DNA of 11,364 nucleotides, taken from NCBI GenBank assembly GCA_022570975.1, contig JACZYS010000062.1, forward strand, positions 1 to 11,364, written 5' to 3'. Shown here piece by piece: positions 6,767 to 11,364 of this stretch. The notes below the pieces were generated by a model, which searched no databases, was not told the origin of the DNA, and saw only the letters and a program-made list of their open reading frames with translations. The DNA comes from Candidatus Zixiibacteriota bacterium (GTDB lineage: Bacteria; Zixibacteria; MSB-5A5; GN15; FEB-12). The position numbers were made by a program, and so were the translations under genes. How positions within the stretch are numbered: position 1 is the first letter of the stretch; each line of letters begins with the position of its first letter.

Positions 6767-7183
6767 TTAATCCCCGATGACTTGTAGAACAACGGTGCGT
6801 GAGCGGGGCCGGTTATCAAACTCCAGAAAAACAATCTGCTGCCATCTGCCGAGAGTAAGTTTACCGCCTACAAACGGGACAGTAAGATCGGGACCAATTA
6901 ACATCGCCCGCAGATGTGAAAAACCGTTTCCGTCTCCCCAAGTTTTGTCATGTTCATACTCAATGGTTGAAGGAATTAGTTTTTCCAAAAGAGTTGGAAT
7001 ATCTTTTAGCAGTCCCGGTTCATATTCAATAGTACTGATTCCTGCTGTGGAACCGGGAATAAAAACAGTTACCGTTCCGCTATTAATACTGCTCTTTCTT
7101 ACAAGTTCAGAGACCGAGTTGGTAAGATCATGAATGTCACCATCCCCGTCAGTCTCAAGTTTTATTTCAAATGTTTTAATCAT
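6767..7183 (-). CDS. yjbQ: YjbQ/UPF0047 family protein
   Basis: This 138-residue cytoplasmic protein is a YjbQ (UPF0047) family member. Some members have weak thiamine-phosphate synthase activity, and databases often name them secondary thiamine-phosphate synthase, but the physiological role is unsettled. Family signatures: FIPGSTAGISTIEYEPGLL (42-60), EHDKTWGDGNGFSHLRAML (76-94), VPFVGGKLTLGRWQQIVFLE (101-120) and FDNRPRSRTVVLQVIG at the end. The conserved His, Asp, Gly-rich and Trp-Gln positions are intact and the length is typical. The ATG follows the acyl-CoA synthetase stop by 17 bases with no clear Shine-Dalgarno, and mtnA begins nine bases downstream, so it is the middle gene of an operon. 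Whether it has a functional link to its partners is unclear. Confidence 0.93.
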   Translation of the reverse strand: MIKTFEIKLETDGDGDIHDLTNSVSELVRKSSINSGTVTVFIPGSTAGISTIEYEPGLLKDIPTLLEKLIPSTIEYEHDKTWGDGNGFSHLRAMLIGPDLTVPFVGGKLTLGRWQQIVFLEFDNRPRSRTVVLQVIGD

Positions 7184-7200
7184 GAAAAATTAAGGTCCGG

Positions 7201-8868
7201 TTATTTATAAACAAATCTTTTTACTTTTTTAGTAGATGTTTTTTCAAGCTCTTCCAGTTGAACATCGAAAATTGTTATTCGCTTATAAGTTGCCATTTGA
7301 TTATTAACCTCTTTTACGAGCTCAGCAATTATGTTATGAATAGCTTTCATGTCCGGGTTATTGACAGAAATATTGTACTGTTCTTTCAAGGCATCAAGCA
7401 TCGGTACAATCAGAGCACAGACATCTTCCCCCTGCTGTTTATCTTTTTTCTTTCGACCAAAGACAACAGCTTCTAAAACTTTACCTGATTCCATCAGCTT
7501 TTCTTCAATTTCTTCGGGATATATATTTTTTCCGGCGGCTGAGACAATCAGGTTCTTTGCCCGGCCGGTAATAAAGAGACAGCCTTTTTCAATTTTCCCT
7601 AAATCACCGGTATATAACCAGCCATCTTTTATAAGCTCGGCAGTCTTTTCGGGATTATCACGATAACCGGGAGTAATGTTTTCTCCCTGAACGATAATCT
7701 CACCAATTCCCTGATCATTTGGATTATTGATTTTAAGTCTCACATTATCAAGCGGTTCTCCCACAGAACCAAAAATGACATTATCCAGCCGCGTAAATGA
7801 CAAAGCCGGTGAGGTTTCGGTTAAGCCGTAACCTTCAATCATATTAAAGCCAATTAAATTGAAGAATTTTGAAATCTGCAGCGGCAGAGCGGCACCACCG
7901 GAGACAAAAAAATCAATTGAACCCAATCCGGCTTTTTCTCTGAGAGATTTAAAAAGAGTGCGACCCCATCTTTTTTTCAGAGACCAACCCACACGAGAAA
8001 CAGAATAGAAAAGTTTAAAAAGTATTTTTCTGGTTGAGGGGGCGTTATCAATTGCTTTCATAAAAGAGTGATGCATCTTTTCATATAATAAGGGAACACC
8101 ACACATACATGTAATCCGGTTGTTTTTAATATCTTCGACAATCTCTTTTGACTTTAATGAACGGGCATATACAATTTTGCATCCTGAAGTGATTGGTGCC
8201 AAAAATCCACAGGTTCCCTCAAGAGTATGATGCAGCGGCAAAATCGAAAGAAATATTCGCCCGGAGTTAAAATCCAGGGCCGCTTTTATTCCCTCCAGAT
8301 TGGAGAGGATGTTTCTATGAGTTAATTCCACTGCTTTTGGATTACCGGTTGTTCCCGAAGTATAAATTAGCAGGGCGGTATTGTTTTTTTCAACTCTGGC
8401 AGACTCAATAGCCGGCTGATTTGAGGGATAGAAATAATTGGCGGAATCTTTTTCAAACGATAAGATTTTCAACTCCCGGCCGATCCCCTGCAAAATTGAT
8501 TCAAATTTTCCCGAGCAGAAGACTAAATCAAGCTCGGCGTGATTGACAATATAAGAGATTTCATTTGTTTTCAGATTGGCATCAATCGGAACGACCGTTC
8601 CTCCGGCCGTCAAAATAGCAAGATATGCAATTCCCCATTCGGGTCGGTTTTCAGATATTATCCCGATCTCTTTTTTCTCCATCCTGTTCCTGGACAAAAG
8701 CCAGGAGGCAAGATTCTTAACCATGCTTTCTACTTCGGCATAACTGTAACTCTTTCCTTTGCCGCCGCCGGCAATCATGGCTATATTCTCAGGGAATTTT
8801 GCCGCCGTATCAAAAAAGAGCTGATGTATTTCATTATATTTAGTCTGATTTATGTTTTCAGGTGTCAT
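7201..8868 (-). CDS. AMP-forming long-chain acyl-CoA synthetase
   Basis: This is an ANL-superfamily adenylating enzyme that activates a carboxylate, most likely a long-chain fatty acid, to acyl-AMP and then acyl-CoA. Motifs in the 555-residue product: phosphate-binding YTSGTTGNPK (169-178), GGAALP near 324-329, GYGLTETSP (346-354), YTGDLG (419-424), the hinge GRAKNLIVSAAGKNIYPEEI (435-454), and a C-terminal TSTKKVKRF with Lys548 in the place of the adenylation lysine. The core is complete; it is slightly shorter than many 600-residue family members. Similarity is strongest to the FadD15/FAA1-like group, where substrate cannot be read from sequence. It is the first gene of an operon with yjbQ and mtnA. 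The ATG has no strong Shine-Dalgarno. Its promoter must lie in 8869-8926, where TTGAAT is a possible -35. Confidence 0.92.
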   Translation of the reverse strand: MTPENINQTKYNEIHQLFFDTAAKFPENIAMIAGGGKGKSYSYAEVESMVKNLASWLLSRNRMEKKEIGIISENRPEWGIAYLAILTAGGTVVPIDANLKTNEISYIVNHAELDLVFCSGKFESILQGIGRELKILSFEKDSANYFYPSNQPAIESARVEKNNTALLIYTSGTTGNPKAVELTHRNILSNLEGIKAALDFNSGRIFLSILPLHHTLEGTCGFLAPITSGCKIVYARSLKSKEIVEDIKNNRITCMCGVPLLYEKMHHSFMKAIDNAPSTRKILFKLFYSVSRVGWSLKKRWGRTLFKSLREKAGLGSIDFFVSGGAALPLQISKFFNLIGFNMIEGYGLTETSPALSFTRLDNVIFGSVGEPLDNVRLKINNPNDQGIGEIIVQGENITPGYRDNPEKTAELIKDGWLYTGDLGKIEKGCLFITGRAKNLIVSAAGKNIYPEEIEEKLMESGKVLEAVVFGRKKKDKQQGEDVCALIVPMLDALKEQYNISVNNPDMKAIHNIIAELVKEVNNQMATYKRITIFDVQLEELEKTSTKKVKRFVYK

Positions 8869-8926
8869 GACTTGAATCTAATAAGATTAAGAGAATATTC
8901 AACCTGTTTTTGAATGAAATATTAAC

Positions 8927-8957
8927 ATAAGAAAACCGCCGGATTTAAGTCCGGCGG
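8927..8957 (-). terminator. Rho-independent terminator of the Ig-repeat gene
   Basis: A perfect 8-bp G/C stem, CCGCCGGA (8936-8943) with TCCGGCGG (8950-8957), encloses a 6-base loop. On the minus strand it is followed by TTTTCTT. It lies 30 bases after the stop of the Ig-like gene and insulates it from the acyl-CoA synthetase operon. The plus-strand side lacks a comparable T-tract. Confidence 0.85.
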
Positions 8958-8986
8958 CTTGAATATCAAGAAGTATTATATTTGGG

Positions 8987-10966
8987 CTAGTCTATTTTTA
9001 TTCCTTTGGTCATTATAATTCCGCCTCTTGGGTCGGTATCGGTAATTGTAATAGTTGAGGTTGTGGCGGTCGTGTTAGGAGCGGTCCAGATAAATCCGTT
9101 GGCTTCGCCGTAGGCGTTGGTCTCCTGAGTATCTGTACCCGGAGAAATTGTACCATCACTGGTAGTCAATACCAGAGTATGATCACCTAAAGGATTTCCG
9201 AATCTGTCCACAATTTCAACTGAAAAGGCCATGGTTTCAAGCGGTGCGGCCGATCCTTGAGCAGTCAAAGTTGACTTACCCAGATAAGCAACCCCGGTCA
9301 GCAGCTGAATGGTAATTGTTACCGAAGCACTACTATTTTTCGGAGAATATCTTACCGTACCATAAGCACCAATTCCGTCATCATTTCCACCAGGCATCGA
9401 CAAATCTTCATCGAGAGTAGTCGAAATAATAGTAAGTTCATCTTCTGCGGTTCCACATCCGTCTTCTAATGTTCCGCCTTCCGCTATGAGAAATGAAGGT
9501 CTGGCTTCAACAATAGTTCCCCCGATTACAGGGTTAAGGTTTTGGTCCCAAGCTCTCACGGTAGTATATGTCTTATCTTTACCGTTTGCTCTCAAAGTGG
9601 GATCATGTCCGGTAGCTGTGAGAGTAGCAGCCGGATCTGTGCTGAAGAACATACTGGTATCGGCCACTGTTCCACCTGCGGTTTCAGCCATGATAATGAC
9701 CCTGCCGTTGGCGGTATCAGAATTGTGACCGGAGAACCATAGTGTACGTGCAATACCTTCATGTTCAATAGTTCTAATTTCGTGTGATTTCATAGTACCT
9801 TCGTCAGTTGAAAAATATACGACCGTTGAGTCATTTACCGGATTAAGATAAATATCAGCAACGGTGGCAGTTATAACAACTACTCCAGCTACATCATCCC
9901 AGAAGTCTATATTACAATACTGAGCTGAAACTTCAACATGCGCCGGAGGGCCTGCGGATACCAGAACCTGAGCTGCGGCACTCATAATAGTGTCAGATGT
10001 GGCTCTAATCCTGATAGTACCTGCTGCGGTACCTGAGTGAATTGAAGAAATGGCCATACCCTGTCCATTGGTTGTAGCTGTAAAAGGTCCGTATCCAACA
10101 TTCCCCAAATGGGCAGGAACAGAGTCAAGACCTAAAGGAGCATCCAATATCCTAAAATCAATGGTGATACCTTCAGGTACCGTGTTTCCATTTATGTCAT
10201 AGGCAGTAGCTCTCAAGATTGATGATTCAATTCCACCGGTTCCTTTCACTGCTAACTGCATCGAATCTGAAGAAAGATAAATCGAGGCTACAGTTGAATT
10301 AGGAGTAAGTTGGAGCGAGGTTTCTGCAAATCCTGTGATTCCCTGATCATCAACGGTTGCTCTGATATAAACCGTGGTAGCATCATATCCGGAGATAAAA
10401 TCAACAGATGCCAGACCATTTGTTCCAATTGTATAAACGGTTGAAGGAATAATTCCTATTCCGTCCCAGGTTCCATTAGCGTTGGCATCATAAATTACCG
10501 TATCAACTCCGTTTGTAAAATATCCGTTACCATCTATATCATCAAATTTTTCACCGGCAACAAGTTTCACCAGTGTTGATTCCGGAGCAAACTGATTGCT
10601 TGCATCACGAACAGTTATATTAATACGGGAAGTATCTGCACCATTAGCGAGCAGAAGCGATGGAGTGACCGCAATACTGATATTGCCAGAACCAACCTGC
10701 GCCTGATCGTTAATTGTCATCCCGCTGGTCTGGTTGAGTGAAGAGCCATCAACCGAGGCAGTAATAGTTACGGCACCGGAAGTTGTGGCGGTAAATACGG
10801 TTGCAGCTACACCTGAAGCATCGGTAGTATCGGACGTTGGAGAAAAATATCCGGCCGTTGCCGGTGCAACAGAAAATGTTACGGACTGATTCGGAATAGG
10901 AACGCCGTTATCAGTGACAGTTGCTTCAACAACGGCAGTGCTGCCGGTCTCAAAAAATCGCCGCAA
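8987..10966 (-). CDS. Ig-like repeat surface/secreted protein, 5' truncated
   Basis: The 659 residues form about six bacterial Ig-like (Big_1/invasin-type) domains at roughly 8-87, 95-222, 225-337, 341-445, 446-572 and 574-659. Each is Thr/Ser/Gly-rich with an alternating beta pattern and recurring phrases such as ATVTDNGVPIPNQSVTF, VRDASNQ, AYDINGNTVPEG and VRAWDQNLNPV. Domain 2 has an Asp/Asn/Gly loop pair (about 143-168) resembling calcium-binding loops. Such proteins are usually exported adhesins or structural surface proteins. No signal peptide, membrane anchor or C-terminal sorting domain is visible. The only candidate start in frame is TTG at 10966; the GGGGA directly before it is too close to be a useful Shine-Dalgarno, and a stop lies eight codons further upstream. 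The first domain also starts mid-strand. The true 5' end is therefore probably missing or in another frame; see the junction finding. A strong terminator follows. Confidence 0.8.
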   Translation of the reverse strand: MRRFFETGSTAVVEATVTDNGVPIPNQSVTFSVAPATAGYFSPTSDTTDASGVAATVFTATTSGAVTITASVDGSSLNQTSGMTINDQAQVGSGNISIAVTPSLLLANGADTSRINITVRDASNQFAPESTLVKLVAGEKFDDIDGNGYFTNGVDTVIYDANANGTWDGIGIIPSTVYTIGTNGLASVDFISGYDATTVYIRATVDDQGITGFAETSLQLTPNSTVASIYLSSDSMQLAVKGTGGIESSILRATAYDINGNTVPEGITIDFRILDAPLGLDSVPAHLGNVGYGPFTATTNGQGMAISSIHSGTAAGTIRIRATSDTIMSAAAQVLVSAGPPAHVEVSAQYCNIDFWDDVAGVVVITATVADIYLNPVNDSTVVYFSTDEGTMKSHEIRTIEHEGIARTLWFSGHNSDTANGRVIIMAETAGGTVADTSMFFSTDPAATLTATGHDPTLRANGKDKTYTTVRAWDQNLNPVIGGTIVEARPSFLIAEGGTLEDGCGTAEDELTIISTTLDEDLSMPGGNDDGIGAYGTVRYSPKNSSASVTITIQLLTGVAYLGKSTLTAQGSAAPLETMAFSVEIVDRFGNPLGDHTLVLTTSDGTISPGTDTQETNAYGEANGFIWTAPNTTATTSTITITDTDPRGGIIMTKGIKID

Positions 10967-10999
10967 TCCCCTGTGACGAAAACTTCTGTATCATAGAGA

Positions 11000-11028
11000 A
11001 TTATAATCTGTGACGTCACACTTCACAA
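11000..11028 (-). promoter_or_regulatory. Promoter-like element upstream of the Ig-repeat frame
   Basis: On the minus strand TTGTGA (11023-11028, four of six -35 bases), a 17-base spacer and a perfect TATAAT (11000-11005) form a good sigma70-type pattern. The predicted start, about 10993, coincides with ATG 10994-10992, which would make a leaderless message. That frame closes after 14 codons at a TGA next to a six-T run, beyond which a one-base shift leads into the Ig frame. A 12-bp palindrome occupies the spacer. The element may be real or a chance by-product of a junction here. Confidence 0.4.
11009..11020. repeat. 12-bp perfect palindrome TGTGACGTCACA
   Basis: TGTGACGTCACA is its own reverse complement and lies inside the spacer of the promoter-like element. 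Its halves resemble CRP half-sites (TGTGA/TCACA) but at a spacing of two rather than six bases, so a standard CRP site is not claimed. The 8-base CTGTGACG at its left edge (11008-11015) also occurs directly at 10971-10978. Confidence 0.5.
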
Positions 11029-11047
11029 GCAATATTGATCGTACTCG

Positions 11048-11248
11048 CTATTGTAAATATCGAGAAGGTCCGCCGGGATCCGCATGGGGAGCGGTTCGAG
11101 TCTCAGTCGGTGTCAGGTCCGCTGTCGCAGGCTTTCTGGCTGGGGCTTTCCTTTCGGTCCTAGGCCTCCAGGCCTTTGGGGGCTCCCTGGGCTCAACAGG
11201 AAGCAGGTTTCCCTCCACGATAACGGCAGAATCAGCATAGTCAGGCAT
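11048..11248 (-). CDS. Small Pro/Arg-rich protein of unknown function
   Basis: I do not recognise this 66-residue product. It begins MPDYADSAVIVEGNLLPVEP and continues as a Pro/Arg/Lys/Thr-rich, probably disordered tail (about 20-60) with no hydrophobic segment. The start is well supported: a perfect AAGGAGG lies five bases before ATG 11248. Its body is about 64% G+C with G/C-rich codons, unlike every other gene here, while its last codons run into A/T-rich DNA, so the C-terminus could be an artefact of a junction near 11050. A plus-strand frame over the same bases (11010-11240) lacks a Shine-Dalgarno and I consider it less likely. Confidence 0.5.
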   Translation of the reverse strand: MPDYADSAVIVEGNLLPVEPREPPKAWRPRTERKAPARKPATADLTPTETRTAPHADPGGPSRYLQ

Positions 11249-11264
11249 AACGCCTCCTTAACAT

Positions 11265-11303
11265 AAGCAAAGCTCCCGGTCGATGCCGGGAGCTTTGCTT
11301 TTT
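11265..11303 (+). terminator. 15-bp hairpin with T-tract
   Basis: AAGCAAAGCTCCCGG (11265-11279) pairs perfectly with CCGGGAGCTTTGCTT (11286-11300) around a 6-base loop. Plus-strand TTTTT (11299-11303) follows the G/C part, a classic rho-independent terminator. On the minus strand the same hairpin sits just upstream of the AAGGAGG of the small ORF, where it would fall in or just before the 5' leader. No convincing plus-strand gene ends here, so what it terminates is unclear. The rest of the window to 11364 shows nothing I can support. Confidence 0.75.
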
Positions 11304-11364
11304 GCAACTATCGCAGTCCTTCCGTACAGAACACTTGGATCAAACAGTTTCAGGTTGCTCTTCT

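Noticed and set aside
11090..11105. GGTTCGAGTCTC resembling a tRNA T-loop or attachment core
   Set aside because: The flanking bases do not pair into a T-stem and no acceptor, D or anticodon arms can be folded around it.
11010..11240. Plus-strand 76-codon frame with a hydrophobic stretch
   Set aside because: No Shine-Dalgarno, opposite to a minus-strand ORF with a perfect one, and its first part spans the suspected junction.
11258..11362. Open minus-strand frame entering from the window edge, stop TAA overlapping the AAGGAGG of the small ORF
   Set aside because: Only about 34 codons, no recognisable motif, and it would have to encode a perfect 15-bp terminator hairpin; chance is more likely, though the stop position mimics an operon junction.

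Overview
The window is bacterial chromosomal DNA of modest G+C, with nearly all genes on the minus strand. Read in transcription order, the left half is the conserved ribosomal/translation cluster rplM-rpsI-rpsB-tsf-pyrH-frr (3578 down to 1, frr cut by the window edge). The organism cannot be named from this. A single-core, 197-residue EF-Ts, an outer-surface-type Ig-repeat protein and the gene mix would fit a Gram-negative, uncultured-lineage bacterium (FCB/Zixibacteria-like is only a guess).

Layout: 1-3650 is the translation operon, led by a near-consensus sigma70-type promoter (3623-3650). 3729-4406 is a MIP/aquaporin channel with a TTG start and a strong Shine-Dalgarno. 4407-4635 is a divergent control region holding an FNR/CRP-like dyad. 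4636-4935 is the only convincing plus-strand gene, a 99-residue protein I do not recognise; its stop codon directly abuts that of a convergent SprT-like zinc metalloprotease gene (4936-5556). 5750-8868 is a three-gene minus-strand operon: long-chain acyl-CoA synthetase, YjbQ and MtnA (methionine salvage). It ends in a terminator whose hairpin contains the mtnA stop codon. 8987-10966 encodes about six bacterial Ig-like domains and ends in a strong terminator (8927-8957), but has no signal peptide and no credible start, so its 5' end looks broken.

Right of about 11040 the sequence changes character. G+C rises to about 64% (hand count, 11061-11220), and there is a small Pro/Arg-rich ORF with a textbook Shine-Dalgarno, a 15-bp perfect terminator hairpin and a BamHI-type hexamer near the change. 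Together with the headless Ig gene this suggests a recombination or assembly junction near 10950-11060.

The translation genes work together in protein synthesis (L13, S9, S2, EF-Ts, ribosome recycling) with UMP kinase embedded, a very common arrangement. I found no convincing undescribed multi-gene system; the points most worth a second look are the right-hand junction, the unknown 99-residue gene and the aquaporin control region and pore residues.
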